A stretch of DNA of 44,103 bases from CAYPJE01 sp964410945 (GTDB taxonomy: Bacteria > Fidelibacterota > Marinisomatia > Marinisomatales > TCS56): positions 1 through 44,103 of the forward strand of contig CAYPJE010000027.1 of assembly GCA_964410945.1 (NCBI GenBank), given 5' to 3'. Below the pieces are notes generated by a model. It made no database searches. It was not told the DNA's origin and was given only the letters and a program-made list of their open reading frames with translations. How positions within the stretch are numbered: position 1 is the first letter of the stretch; each line of letters begins with the position of its first letter. Positions 26,033 to 34,541 of the stretch are shown here, piece by piece. A program made the translations under genes and the position numbers.

Positions 26033-26046
26033 TGAGTAGTCACTCA
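26033..26046. promoter_or_regulatory. TetR operator, copy A (upstream of the MBL/SDR operon)
   Basis: TGAGTAGTCACTCA, TGAGT/ACTCA arms around AGTC, ends next to the ATG at 26029. Identical to copy B at the TetR gene and, with its flank, shares ATTGAGTAGTCACTCA. Read on the minus strand from GTG it gives MTTQS and a stop overlapping the MBL start, so the regulator's first codons are copied here too. Confidence 0.7.
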
Positions 26047-26065
26047 GAATGTTTGTTAAAAAATT

Positions 26066-26647
26066 TTACGCCTTATGGCAGTCCCAGAAACATTCCCAGG
26101 CCTGCTCGATAAGGATATTATCGTTGCGTAATTCCGGTTGCTTGTTAATTAATTCCACTAGCCCGATGATCAGATAGAAAAAATAATTCATATGCAGATC
26201 GATGGGGATATCCTTTAAGACCCCGGCGTCGATGCTGGCTTGAATGGATTGTGCCATTTGACCGGTGAGATTCTGGACTTCCGGGTCATCATGTATCTGC
26301 GATATGAATGGGGAGTGGTGGAATTGCTGAATAAATTTGAATTTATCGATATTGTCTACGCCATAATTCCACATATTGGACCAGATCAGACGGAACTGAC
26401 TTTCCGGGGATTTGACTTTTTCCAATCCCTGGTGGATGGCCCGAAAGAATTCCAGCTTGGTTTCCAGGTAGAGGGCATATATCAGTTCTTCCTTGGTTTT
26501 GAAGTAGTGGAATAGAATGCCGGCTGAAACACCAGCCGCTTTACTGATCGTGGAAGTTGGCGTGGCGTGAAAACCTTTTTCCACAAACAGGTGCAGGGCA
26601 GCATCCAATATTTTTGATCTTTTGTCGATATTCGATTGAGTAGTCAC
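26066..26647 (-). CDS. TetR-family transcriptional regulator
   Basis: 193 residues. N-terminal HTH, KILDAALHLFVEKGFHATPTSTISKAAGVSAGILFHYFKTKEELI region (about 12-56), is typical TetR; the remaining helices form a divergent ligand-binding domain. The GTG start at 26647 lies inside the palindrome TGAGTAGTCACTCA and a TGA is immediately upstream in frame, so no earlier start exists. The same palindrome recurs 3 nt upstream of the next operon. It most likely represses itself and the MBL/SDR operon until a small hydrophobic ligand binds; the ligand is unknown. No Shine-Dalgarno is visible, so translation may be leaderless. Confidence 0.88.
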   Translation of the reverse strand: MTTQSNIDKRSKILDAALHLFVEKGFHATPTSTISKAAGVSAGILFHYFKTKEELIYALYLETKLEFFRAIHQGLEKVKSPESQFRLIWSNMWNYGVDNIDKFKFIQQFHHSPFISQIHDDPEVQNLTGQMAQSIQASIDAGVLKDIPIDLHMNYFFYLIIGLVELINKQPELRNDNILIEQAWECFWDCHKA

Positions 26648-26652
26648 TCAAT
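26635..26652. promoter_or_regulatory. TetR operator, copy B (over the tetR start codon)
   Basis: ATTGAGT/ACTCAAT, perfect 7-bp arms with spacer AGTC. It overlaps the GTG start of the TetR gene (26645-26647). The 14-nt core is identical to copy A. Confidence 0.75.
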
Positions 26653-26689
26653 ATTTTAATGACTAAATAATATTGGGTGCAAGTATTTT

Positions 26690-27460
26690 TTAACCGATTA
26701 CCATGGTACGCATTGACAGGCTGTTCATAGTCACCTTATCATTGAAATAACGCAGCGACTCATTGGTGTCAGTGGCTCCAAGGCAGTAAAGCAGGGGAAT
26801 ATAATGGTCTGGAGTAGGAACAGCCAATTTAGCATGGCTCAACTGTGAGTAGTGGATTAACTGATCGTCCCGACGACGGTCCAGCAAGTTTTTGATCTGC
26901 TCATCAAATTCAATTGCCCAGTCTGCGGCAATATCTTCTTCGTTTGTTAGGCGCAGATTGTGAACGATATTGCCACTCCCCAGTATCAACACACCGTGGT
27001 CTCGCAGAAAGCTCAGTTGCTGGCCTAGCTTTACATGAAAAGTATGAGTCTGATGAAGATCTATGCTAAGCTGCAACACGGGGATATCGGCTTCAGGATA
27101 CATCTGTAACAGGACCGACCAGCTGCCGTGGTCCAAGCCCCATCTGGAATCCAGTCCGATATCAACCATGTTGATTCTATCTGCAATCTCCGCGGCAAGT
27201 TTTGGATCACCGGGAGCGGGGTATTGGACATCAAATAAAGCTTTGGGAAAACCCGTGAAATCATGGATGGTGCGTGGCTGTTCCAGAGCAGTTATCCAGG
27301 TTCCATCAGTCAGCCAGTGGGCAGAAATAACCAGGATGGTTTTTGGGCGTGGCAGTTCCCGGCCCAGTTGGTGCCACACCCGGGAAAACTCATTATCCTC
27401 GATGGCGTTCATAGGACTGCCATGCCCCACAAACAAAACCGGCATCCGTTGATCATTCAT
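26690..27460 (-). CDS. ygiD: LigB-type dioxygenase, 4,5-DOPA extradiol dioxygenase-like
   Basis: 256 residues. The class III extradiol ring-cleavage (LigB) signature is intact: FVGHGSPMNA near the N-terminus, ISAHWLTDG, LDHGSWSVLLQMYP, and GSGNIVHNLR, giving the metal and catalytic histidines. Length fits YgiD/DODA proteins, which cleave L-DOPA-type catechols with Fe2+ or Zn2+. Cytoplasmic. Lies 43 nt upstream of the TetR gene on the same strand and 47 nt below a GNAT gene. The natural substrate in this organism is unknown. Confidence 0.88.
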   Translation of the reverse strand: MNDQRMPVLFVGHGSPMNAIEDNEFSRVWHQLGRELPRPKTILVISAHWLTDGTWITALEQPRTIHDFTGFPKALFDVQYPAPGDPKLAAEIADRINMVDIGLDSRWGLDHGSWSVLLQMYPEADIPVLQLSIDLHQTHTFHVKLGQQLSFLRDHGVLILGSGNIVHNLRLTNEEDIAADWAIEFDEQIKNLLDRRRDDQLIHYSQLSHAKLAVPTPDHYIPLLYCLGATDTNESLRYFNDKVTMNSLSMRTMVIG

Positions 27461-27506
27461 CAGCAGGGCAACCAGTGATTTGACAATACTTTTTCAACAG
27501 TACACA

Positions 27507-28526
27507 TTATATAAACTTGTTAAAAGCGGCTGGCAGGACAACAGTTCCGCTAATATTATACAGGGCATTCTTTTCCAGCTCCAGGGCCATGAAGACCTCG
27601 TCCGGCACTTCGAATGGCAGTTCTAATTTCCATTGGCTGGCCTTGCGAAAGCCGAAGCGGGGGTAGTATTCCGGGTGCCCCACTACATTAATGGAAGTAT
27701 AGCCTAACTGGCGGGCCCGTTCCCGGCTGGAAACAATCAGTCTGCTCCCAATACCCTGATTTTGATACTCAGGAGTGACTGCCAGGGGAGCCAAGGTCAG
27801 GGAAACATGTTTATTTATTGTTGAGATAGTGAACAAAATATGGCCAATTACTTGACCATTATACACAGCTATCAGTGAAAGCTCAGGGATAAATTCTTTT
27901 GAAGTCCGCAGACTGCACACCAGTTCACCCTCATTGGGCTGGCCGAAGGCCTGATCATTTACACGGGTGATGGCATCAAAATCAGCTGGTTCTTCCGGCC
28001 GGATAGTAGTTTCATGGGCAATTTTCGTCAGGGAAAAATATTTTACATCCAGGTTGTAATAATGGGCATCCTTCTGGTAGATCAATCCGGTTTTCTGTAA
28101 TACCCGCTGTGAAGCAAAATTTTCATGGTGGGTGATACCTGCTATCCGCTGTAGCCCGATTTTATCAAATGCATAATCCCGCAACACTGTGCTCATTTCG
28201 CTGGCATAACCCTTATCCCAAAATTCCGGCAACAAGCGGTAACCCAGTTCAATTTCTTCGGTCTTTTCAAGATTAGCCAGTTCAAACCACCCGATGAATT
28301 CCTGAGTGTCTTTAGTAATAGCGGCGAAAATACCCAATCCGGGTTTTTGGGAATAATAATCGATGATATAATCAATCACACGCTGGATCTGATCGCGCTC
28401 AGTCTTTACCGGCCCAATATAGCGCATTACCTCAGGATTGCTGTCGAGCTTCAGCAGATAATTTAGATCAGATTGAGTTATCCGGCGCAGGTAAAGGCGT
28501 TTTGAATCAAGCTGAAATTCAGACAT
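27507..28526 (-). CDS. Two fused GNAT N-acetyltransferase domains
   Basis: 339 residues. Domain 1 (about 1-170) is RimJ/RimL-like: SKRLYLRRITQSDLNYLLKL, IELGYRLLPEFWDKGYASEM, NFASQRVLQKTGL. Domain 2 (about 178-330) is YhbS-like: TTIRPEEPADFDAITRVNDQ, then LAPLAVTPEYQNQGIGSRLI, whose NQGIGSR is the acetyl-CoA pyrophosphate loop, and HPEYYPRFGFRKAS. Two independent donor sites are expected. Possible roles include acetylation of ribosomal proteins, small amines or antibiotics; none can be chosen. The fusion is uncommon but not unprecedented. Confidence 0.85.
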   Translation of the reverse strand: MSEFQLDSKRLYLRRITQSDLNYLLKLDSNPEVMRYIGPVKTERDQIQRVIDYIIDYYSQKPGLGIFAAITKDTQEFIGWFELANLEKTEEIELGYRLLPEFWDKGYASEMSTVLRDYAFDKIGLQRIAGITHHENFASQRVLQKTGLIYQKDAHYYNLDVKYFSLTKIAHETTIRPEEPADFDAITRVNDQAFGQPNEGELVCSLRTSKEFIPELSLIAVYNGQVIGHILFTISTINKHVSLTLAPLAVTPEYQNQGIGSRLIVSSRERARQLGYTSINVVGHPEYYPRFGFRKASQWKLELPFEVPDEVFMALELEKNALYNISGTVVLPAAFNKFI

Positions 28527-28546
28527 TGCTAAAGACTTGATTAAAG

Positions 28547-30391
28547 TTATTGTTCGCTGGTCAGACAGGTAACCGTCCCATCCATGGCGGTGGCAATTAC
28601 TGTTTTATCATCAACCGGAACCAGATTATTTACCAACGCGATGCTGACCCGGTGAATCCATTTTGTTGCGCCGCTTTCAGCATTCAGGGCATAGACATAA
28701 CCATCTTTGGTGCCGAAAAACAGGGTACCGTCCTTTTCCACCGGCGCACTTGGATCGATATCATAGCCGTATCCGGCATGTGCAGCCCATTTCAGGTTTG
28801 GTTTACGGCTTCTGGATGAATAGGCCACGACGGTATCGCGCATTGTTTTGGCAAAGACCGTTGCTGCGTCTTCAGACAGTCCGATACTTTCACGCACCTG
28901 ATAGCGATCCGAACGCCAGATTGTTTTGCCATTGCGGGCGTTGATGCACGACATCACCCGGTCGGGAGCAACAATATAGATTTTATTACCCGCAGCAGCC
29001 GGTGTACAGACCGCCGGTGAATACAGAACACCTTTACGGCCGTCATTCCATTTCCATTTCAGATTGCCGGTTTGAATATCCAAGGCATACAGGTTTCCAT
29101 CCCAGGCGCCGAAAATCACTTTATTTTTATGAATCAACGGAACCGATTCCACGAAACCATCGACATTTTCATACTGCCAGACCAGGTCACCGGTCATTAA
29201 ATTGATGGCCCTGAATTTTCCATCACTGCTACCGCAAAAAACCGTATTATTGTGTATGATCGGCGATGCCACAATGGGGGCACCGGTTTTATAAAACCAG
29301 AGTGGATTTCCTTCCCGGGCGGTTAAGCAGTACAGGGCCGAGTCGGTACAGCTTACTACTATCTTGCCTTCACTATATTCCGGGGTAGAGTAAATTGGAG
29401 CGCCCAGACGGGTTTGCCATTGGATATTGCCTGTTGTTCGGTTTAATGCAGTAACATTATTGCCTCCATCGGTGATAATAACAGCATCATCACCGGTAAC
29501 CGGAGCTGATGCGATTGCCCAGCCGGAATTGTATTTCCAGGCTGATTTGACCAGCGGATAATCGGCATTGATTGAGAAATCGGGCCTTTTATATTCTGAG
29601 GTGTCCGGATAAGTGTGATCCCTGAATTCCAGTTTATACCATGGTTCCTGTGTGTCTGCGCCGGTGGCGTGGGCGGCAAAGGTGGCATGATTTTCCTGTA
29701 CGGTTACGATGTTGAATCCCCCGGGAATATCCCGGCGCTGATGCGATGACTGTCCCATAATTCCCACCACATCTTCATAATTATAGATACGGTTGGCATG
29801 GCCGTGTCCATGCAAAATCGACTGAGTATTATACTGCTTGATAATATCCAGGTATTCATACCAGTTGCTTACCGATTCATCCAGGGGATAATGAGTAACA
29901 AAGAACAGCCGTTGATTCTGATTAGTTAGATTGCTGAGGGTGTTCTCCAGCCAGGCCAGGTCTTCCGGTACGATATACCCGGCTCCCATTCGCAGGAGCG
30001 GTCCCTGGTGAATCCCAATGAACCGAATTTCACCAAACTCGAAATTGAATTTATCATCGCCCCAGAGGGCAATAAATTTTTGTGTGCCTGATGCCGACCA
30101 TTTGGTATCATGATTTCCAGGGATGATATAATAGGGTTGATCAAGGCCATCCAGAATCGCCTTGGCTGTATCCAGGTATCCGCCAATATCGAGTTCGGCG
30201 ATATCACCGGATACTATGGTAAAAGATATCGTTTCGATGGTGTTGATATCAGCCACTGCGGCTCGTAGTTCATCCGAGGCATTGGTGGCTCCGATGTGGG
30301 TGTCTGAAAGCCAGGCAAAACTGAATGGTGTTTCCTGGGCCTGGATTGAAAATATTAGCAGTAGTGCAATAAATGGAAGTTTTCTGCGCAT
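28547..30391 (-). CDS. Exported metallophosphoesterase fused to a PQQ-type beta-propeller
   Basis: 614 residues with signal peptide MRRKLPFIALLLIFSIQAQ. Residues about 22-270 are a calcineurin-like phosphoesterase: LSDTHIG, IVSGDIAE, IIPGNHDTKW, FVTHYP and LHGHGHAN supply the metal ligands. Residues about 320-610 are PQQ/BamB-like propeller blades such as VTALNRTTGNIQWQTRLGAP, FRAINLMTGDLVWQYEN, LYALDIQTGNLKWKW, VYALNAESGATKWIHR. Probably a periplasmic phosphodiesterase or phosphatase with a protein- or glycan-binding propeller. Three nucleotides upstream of its ATG is the stop of a winged-helix remnant (30395-30493). Confidence 0.88.
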   Translation of the reverse strand: MRRKLPFIALLLIFSIQAQETPFSFAWLSDTHIGATNASDELRAAVADINTIETISFTIVSGDIAELDIGGYLDTAKAILDGLDQPYYIIPGNHDTKWSASGTQKFIALWGDDKFNFEFGEIRFIGIHQGPLLRMGAGYIVPEDLAWLENTLSNLTNQNQRLFFVTHYPLDESVSNWYEYLDIIKQYNTQSILHGHGHANRIYNYEDVVGIMGQSSHQRRDIPGGFNIVTVQENHATFAAHATGADTQEPWYKLEFRDHTYPDTSEYKRPDFSINADYPLVKSAWKYNSGWAIASAPVTGDDAVIITDGGNNVTALNRTTGNIQWQTRLGAPIYSTPEYSEGKIVVSCTDSALYCLTAREGNPLWFYKTGAPIVASPIIHNNTVFCGSSDGKFRAINLMTGDLVWQYENVDGFVESVPLIHKNKVIFGAWDGNLYALDIQTGNLKWKWNDGRKGVLYSPAVCTPAAAGNKIYIVAPDRVMSCINARNGKTIWRSDRYQVRESIGLSEDAATVFAKTMRDTVVAYSSRSRKPNLKWAAHAGYGYDIDPSAPVEKDGTLFFGTKDGYVYALNAESGATKWIHRVSIALVNNLVPVDDKTVIATAMDGTVTCLTSEQ

Positions 30392-30394
30392 GGT

Positions 30395-30493
30395 CTATTC
30401 CGGTATTTGGTTCGGCATATTCTGTAATTCCTGGCGATAAGCGTTGAATGCTTCCCGTCCGGCGGCACTTAACTTAAGCAGGGGGCAGGGAAT
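30395..30493 (-). pseudogene. C-terminal remnant of a winged-helix (MarR/ArsR-like) regulator
   Basis: 32 codons open from the stop at 30494-30496 to TAG at 30395-30397. They read ...LLKLSAAGREAFNAYRQELQ..., which is the usual end of the wing and last helix (LTxxGRxAFxAYxxxL) of small winged-helix regulators. No start codon or recognition helix survives, and the upstream neighbour (methyltransferase stop at 30533) is only 36 nt away. A deletion that removed the regulator but left its tail before the phosphoesterase gene is the simplest explanation. Confidence 0.5.
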
Positions 30494-30532
30494 CTAATCA
30501 ACGAATTCCTTTTGGATTTCAGTTGAGTTTTA

Positions 30533-31150
30533 TCAGTGTTTCAGATATTGGGCAATAATGATACCAGATCTGAGTTTTCGAGTCTGAATAATCGGCTTGA
30601 ACAGCTTGGGTTTAATAATTGCTTGCAGGCCGCCGGATTGAATATATTTCTGAAAATTCCGGTAGTGCTCGCCACCGGCAATCCATTCGATTAGACCGAT
30701 CATTGATCGAATGGATCGTTTGGTATGATTGTCAAACTGGAAATCAATCACAATCAGCAGTCCGTCCGGTTTCAATATGCGGTGGGCTTCGGAAATCAAT
30801 CCTGATTGAGTTGCCTGGTCTTTTTCATGGATTGCGAAACTGATTATTGCCGCATCGAAGAAACTATCGGTGAATCCGGTTTGGGTGGCATCTTCCTCGT
30901 AGATATTGATCGGATAATCACCGCGCCGGGCAATCGCCAGCATAGCAGTAGATAAATCAACACAATGCAGGTTGGTAAAACCATTTCTGGCCAGCAGTTT
31001 TAACTGGTTTCCGGTACCTCCGCAGAGATCGACTATTCTATGATCATGATTACCATTCAGGATATTCAAAACTTTAAGACGAATGGGTCTCAGTGGAAGA
31101 TATAGAAATTGATCGTAGATCAAACTGGATAATGAATAATCGTTACTCAT
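30533..31150 (-). CDS. Class I SAM-dependent methyltransferase
   Basis: 205 residues from ATG at 31150 (4 nt after the DHFR-like stop); an in-frame start further upstream (31198) overlaps that gene and gives an atypical tail. Motif I is RIVDLCGGTGNQLKLL (about 38-53), motif II HCVDLSTAMLAIAR, post-motif EDATQTGFTDSFFDAAIISFAIHE and ILKPDGLLIVIDFQF. This is the UbiE/Methyltransf_11 pattern. A C-terminal region rich in Lys/Ile follows. Substrate unknown; the pairing with a RibD_C-like reductase may be incidental. Confidence 0.8.
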   Translation of the reverse strand: MSNDYSLSSLIYDQFLYLPLRPIRLKVLNILNGNHDHRIVDLCGGTGNQLKLLARNGFTNLHCVDLSTAMLAIARRGDYPINIYEEDATQTGFTDSFFDAAIISFAIHEKDQATQSGLISEAHRILKPDGLLIVIDFQFDNHTKRSIRSMIGLIEWIAGGEHYRNFQKYIQSGGLQAIIKPKLFKPIIQTRKLRSGIIIAQYLKH

Positions 31151-31154
31151 TGGA

Positions 31155-31682
31155 TTATACGGTGGAATCGAATGAATAATGCAGTTGCACAACTCCATTG
31201 GAGTAGGTTCTGGTATTAATTATTTTCATTTCCTTTTCAGTCGCCGGCAAACTGAACAGCCGGATACCATCTCCCAGCATGATCGGGATATAGGTGACGA
31301 TCAGTTCGGTCAGCAGACCACGTTTGAGAAACTCAGTCGCGGTAAAACCACCACCTATCAACCACAGGCGTTTTATATATTTTTGATCTATTTCCGTCAG
31401 AACCTGGTCAATATCTGAGACAGCGATTACATCATCCTGATATGATGTAAGGTTCTTGCCCGTCAATACAAAGGCAGGTTTACCGGCATAAGGCCACTCT
31501 CCGAACCCAAGTATCTGCTGATAGGTTTTGCGTCCGAGTACCAGTCCATCGATCGAATCTAAAAATGACTTATATCCATAATTCTCACTGGTAGAATTAT
31601 ATTCATCCAGCCAATCGATGCTGCCATCCCGGGCAGCAATGAAGCCATCCAGAGATGAGGCGACATAATAAATTATTTTCAT
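31155..31682 (-). CDS. Dihydrofolate-reductase-fold protein (RibD C-terminal/YyaP-like)
   Basis: 175 residues. Starts KIIYYVASSLDGFIAARDGSIDWLDEY, then GLVLGRKTYQQI, PAFVLTGKNL, KRLWLIGGGFTATEFLKRGL and IPIMLGDGIRLF, the RibD C-terminal-like NADPH-binding reductase fold. Such YyaP/YwjB-like proteins are cytoplasmic and mostly uncharacterised; the true substrate is unlikely to be dihydrofolate. Followed at 4 nt by the methyltransferase gene. Confidence 0.87.
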   Translation of the reverse strand: MKIIYYVASSLDGFIAARDGSIDWLDEYNSTSENYGYKSFLDSIDGLVLGRKTYQQILGFGEWPYAGKPAFVLTGKNLTSYQDDVIAVSDIDQVLTEIDQKYIKRLWLIGGGFTATEFLKRGLLTELIVTYIPIMLGDGIRLFSLPATEKEMKIINTRTYSNGVVQLHYSFDSTV

Positions 31683-31753
31683 TATAAATCAGTCGTGTCT
31701 ATCGAAAGGTAGAGTATATTTATTGTCATACTTAAAATAACTTTGGAAAAAGG

Positions 31754-33439
31754 TTATTTTTCAAATACCACTTTTCCCCCAGCCACTGTTTTTACGATTT
31801 GTGCATCCCGGATTGTTGCCGGTTCGATTTCTGTCAGGTCGCGATCGATGATCACGAAATCCGCCAGTTTTCCCGGTTCCAGGCTGCCTTTGAGGTTTTC
31901 CTCAAAACTGGAAAAAGCCGCATCGATGGTGTAAGCTCGGAGCGCTTCTTCCACGGTGAGTTTCTGTTCCGGAATCCAGCCCCCGGGATTTTTATCATCC
32001 AGAGTGCGGCGGGTTACGGCCGAATAGATTCCCTCCAGCGGTGTCGGTGGTGCCACAAACCAATCGCTGCCGAAGGCCATGGTTACCCCGTGTTCCGCCA
32101 GGGTGCGGAAGGCATAGGTGGTCCGGCAACGTTCATAACCGATATAGGGCTCGGCCCAGCGGCCATCATCGATACAATGATAGGGTTGCATACTGGCAAT
32201 TACCTGGTAATCACGGTAGCGCACAAAATCCTTGGGATTGATATGCTGGGAATGCTCGATCCGGAAGCGCCGGTCCTTCGAGCCATTGGCCTCGATTGTA
32301 CGGCCATAGATATCCAGCATGATGCTGATCGCCCGGTCCCCGATGGCATGCACGAGAATCTGGAGGCCGGCCTCATCGGCTCCCTGAATCATTTGATAAA
32401 GATCCTCGGGATCATTCACCAGCAAGCCGCTATCGGTGGGAACATCACTAAAAGGCTCAAAAAAGGCAGCAGTGTGGGAACCCAGGGAACCATCCATGTA
32501 TGATTTAAGCCCACCCCAGCGCAGCCACTCATTGCCGGAACCATCGTTCTGGATTTTGTCGGCCAGTTTCTCCCAGGTTGGAAGGGGCACATTAGCACTG
32601 ATGCGGGTAGCTAACTGGCCCTGTGAATGAGCCAGTTCGAAAATGCGTAGATCATCCCAGCTGCCCATATGCTGGATCGATGTTACTCCGCAGGAAGCAA
32701 CATAATTCATGGCGGCCTGCAGGGCCCGCAGCTTTAGCGAATCGGGTGGGTCGGGCTGGACCTGATAAACCGGTGACATGGCGTTATCCTTCAGGATGCC
32801 GGTGGGATTTCCATCACTATCGCGGACAATGGTTCCGCCATCGATATCGGCTGTGCCGGCGTCAATTCCGGCCGCTTTGAGAACCAGGCTGTTGGCCAAT
32901 GCCATATGGCCGTCCAGGCGCTGAATCCAGACCGGATTATCCGGTGTTACCCCATCGATCCATTCCCGGGTCGGGAGCTCACCGCCCCACAGGGTATGGT
33001 CCCAGTCACCGCCGGTTATCCAGGTACCCGGTTCCAGCGTCTGGGCATAATCGCCGATCCGTTTTATGAATTCTTCCTTGGACCGGGCATCCCGCAGTTG
33101 TACCGAGGCCAGGTTGAAGCCACCATCCAGAAAATGGAGATGGGAATCAATGAAGCCCGGTGCGATGAATTGACCGTTACCATCAATCTGCTTGGTTTGC
33201 GGACCGGCAAATCGAACCACAGTTTCATTTGCTCCCACGGCGATGATTTTATCCCCGGCCACAGCCAGTGCTTCAGCCCAGGGCTGGTCGAGGTTGGCGG
33301 TCCAGATACGGGCATTGGTTACAATCAGGGTGGCTTGTACATCCATTTCTTTACAACTCCAGCAGAAAATTAACAGTATTATTCCCATTACCCGGGCAAC
33401 CCCCGCTCTGGGACTGGTGGAAATTTTTAAACTTAGCAT
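31754..33439 (-). CDS. Exported amidohydrolase (YtcJ/Amidohydro_3-like)
   Basis: 561 residues from the ATG at 33439, preceded by AAAGG; an in-frame start 144 nt earlier (33583) gives a non-secretory extension antisense to the next gene's start. The N-terminus, MGIILLIFCWSCKEMD region, could be a lipoprotein signal with a non-canonical lipobox. Metal ligands are seen in FIDSHLHFLDGG (HxH), VHAIGDRAI, RIEHSQHI and FGSDWFV. This matches YtcJ-like amidohydrolases (N-substituted formamide deformylase-like), which act on exocyclic C-N or related bonds. Divergent from the plus-strand esterase; their 5' ends overlap only in spurious extensions. Confidence 0.85.
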   Translation of the reverse strand: MLSLKISTSPRAGVARVMGIILLIFCWSCKEMDVQATLIVTNARIWTANLDQPWAEALAVAGDKIIAVGANETVVRFAGPQTKQIDGNGQFIAPGFIDSHLHFLDGGFNLASVQLRDARSKEEFIKRIGDYAQTLEPGTWITGGDWDHTLWGGELPTREWIDGVTPDNPVWIQRLDGHMALANSLVLKAAGIDAGTADIDGGTIVRDSDGNPTGILKDNAMSPVYQVQPDPPDSLKLRALQAAMNYVASCGVTSIQHMGSWDDLRIFELAHSQGQLATRISANVPLPTWEKLADKIQNDGSGNEWLRWGGLKSYMDGSLGSHTAAFFEPFSDVPTDSGLLVNDPEDLYQMIQGADEAGLQILVHAIGDRAISIMLDIYGRTIEANGSKDRRFRIEHSQHINPKDFVRYRDYQVIASMQPYHCIDDGRWAEPYIGYERCRTTYAFRTLAEHGVTMAFGSDWFVAPPTPLEGIYSAVTRRTLDDKNPGGWIPEQKLTVEEALRAYTIDAAFSSFEENLKGSLEPGKLADFVIIDRDLTEIEPATIRDAQIVKTVAGGKVVFEK

Positions 33440-33503
33440 GGTTAAACCTTTCAGCGAGTGGTGGCTGAGACTAATTTCCCCCATAATGTTCGGGGAAAAT
33501 ACT

Positions 33504-34391
33504 ATGAAAAATATAACACTAACCGGGGGCCCGGGGCGGCTTATTTTTATCGTTTTAACAGGCTTGTCATTTGTATTGGCCACGGACTGGGAAAACAGTG
33601 AAACCGGCCGTTTGGGCTATTTCAAAATGATCAATGCACCCTATCCTGATACGAGCCGGATCGCTGGATATACCCGGGGTGAGGAATTTTACCCGCCAGA
33701 AAATCACTATAGTGACAACAGTGTTGCCATATTTATACCGGCAGGATTCCAACCGGGTAAAGCAGTGGATCTGCTGTTCTATTTCCATGGACACAATAAT
33801 AACCTCGCAAAATCATTTGAAAAGTTTTCGCTTCGTGAGATGGTACAAGCCAGTGGAAAGAATGTTATCCTCGTTTTTCCCCAGGGACCACGGGATGCCC
33901 GTGATTCCGGCTGTGGAAAACTTGAGGTCGCCGATGGTTTTGAACGTCTGGTGGCCGAGGTTATGGACAACTTGAAGGATCAGGCTATAATTGATACCCA
34001 GCCGGTTGGCAGGATATTGTTATCCGGACATAGCGGTGCGTATAAAGTAATTGGCCGGATTCTCCATCACGGTGGTTTAACAGATAAAATTTCCGAGGTT
34101 TATCTTTTGGATGCCAGTTACGGCCAGCTGGATGTATTCAATCACTGGATGACGATTAATGAGATTCGGTTTTGCAGCATTTTCACCGATCACCTAGCTT
34201 CAGAAAATGTAATAATGATGAAAAACTTGAGCCGGTTGAGGGTAAAATACCTGTTACTGGCGGAAGAATCAGTTACTGATAATGATCTGAAAAACAGTAT
34301 TCTATTCCTCCACGCTGAGAAGCTTACCCATGCAGAGACAGTACGCTGGCTGGAAAAATTCCTGGAATCAAGCCGGTTGGAAAATATCTGA
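33504..34391 (+). CDS. Exported alpha/beta-hydrolase (putative esterase)
   Basis: 295 residues from ATG at 33504 (GGGGAAAAT upstream); in-frame codons to 33192 lie antisense to the amidohydrolase. Residues about 8-26 (GGPGRLIFIVLTGLSFVLA) form a signal peptide or anchor. DLLFYFHGHNNN gives the oxyanion strand and LLSGHSGAYKVIG (about 173-185) the nucleophile elbow with Ser in GHSGA. The late His in the AEKLTHAETVRWL helix may complete the triad; the acid is not obvious. Followed by repeat copy 3. Substrate unknown. Confidence 0.75.
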   Translation: MKNITLTGGPGRLIFIVLTGLSFVLATDWENSETGRLGYFKMINAPYPDTSRIAGYTRGEEFYPPENHYSDNSVAIFIPAGFQPGKAVDLLFYFHGHNNNLAKSFEKFSLREMVQASGKNVILVFPQGPRDARDSGCGKLEVADGFERLVAEVMDNLKDQAIIDTQPVGRILLSGHSGAYKVIGRILHHGGLTDKISEVYLLDASYGQLDVFNHWMTINEIRFCSIFTDHLASENVIMMKNLSRLRVKYLLLAEESVTDNDLKNSILFLHAEKLTHAETVRWLEKFLESSRLENI

Positions 34392-34420
34392 ACAATTATT
34401 GATTCTTTAATATTTCCTGG

Positions 34421-34467
34421 TTTATCCGCCATCGCAGAAGACCACGAGTTTACCCATGGGGCTCCAT
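34421..34467. repeat. Dispersed intergenic repeat, copy 3 (47 nt, inner block missing)
   Basis: Matches copies 1 and 2 at both ends (TTTATCCGCC...GAAGACCACG and AGTTTACC...GGGGCTCCAT) but lacks exactly the 36 nt between two CACG sequences. It follows the esterase stop by 29 nt, in the same strand sense as copies 1 and 2 relative to the + strand but opposite relative to its upstream gene. Confidence 0.75.
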
Positions 34468-34541
34468 TGTGCTGACATGGGCATAGATATTGCATACAGG
34501 AATTACCATGATTATGAAAATTTATCTGGCCTGATCAAGGT

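Noticed and set aside
33192..33503. Upstream in-frame extension of the esterase gene
   Set aside because: It runs antisense through the amidohydrolase start and encodes no recognisable signal; the ATG at 33504 gives a good signal peptide.
33440..33583. 48-residue upstream extension of the amidohydrolase
   Set aside because: It covers the divergent promoter area and lacks a ribosome site; AAAGG precedes the ATG at 33439.
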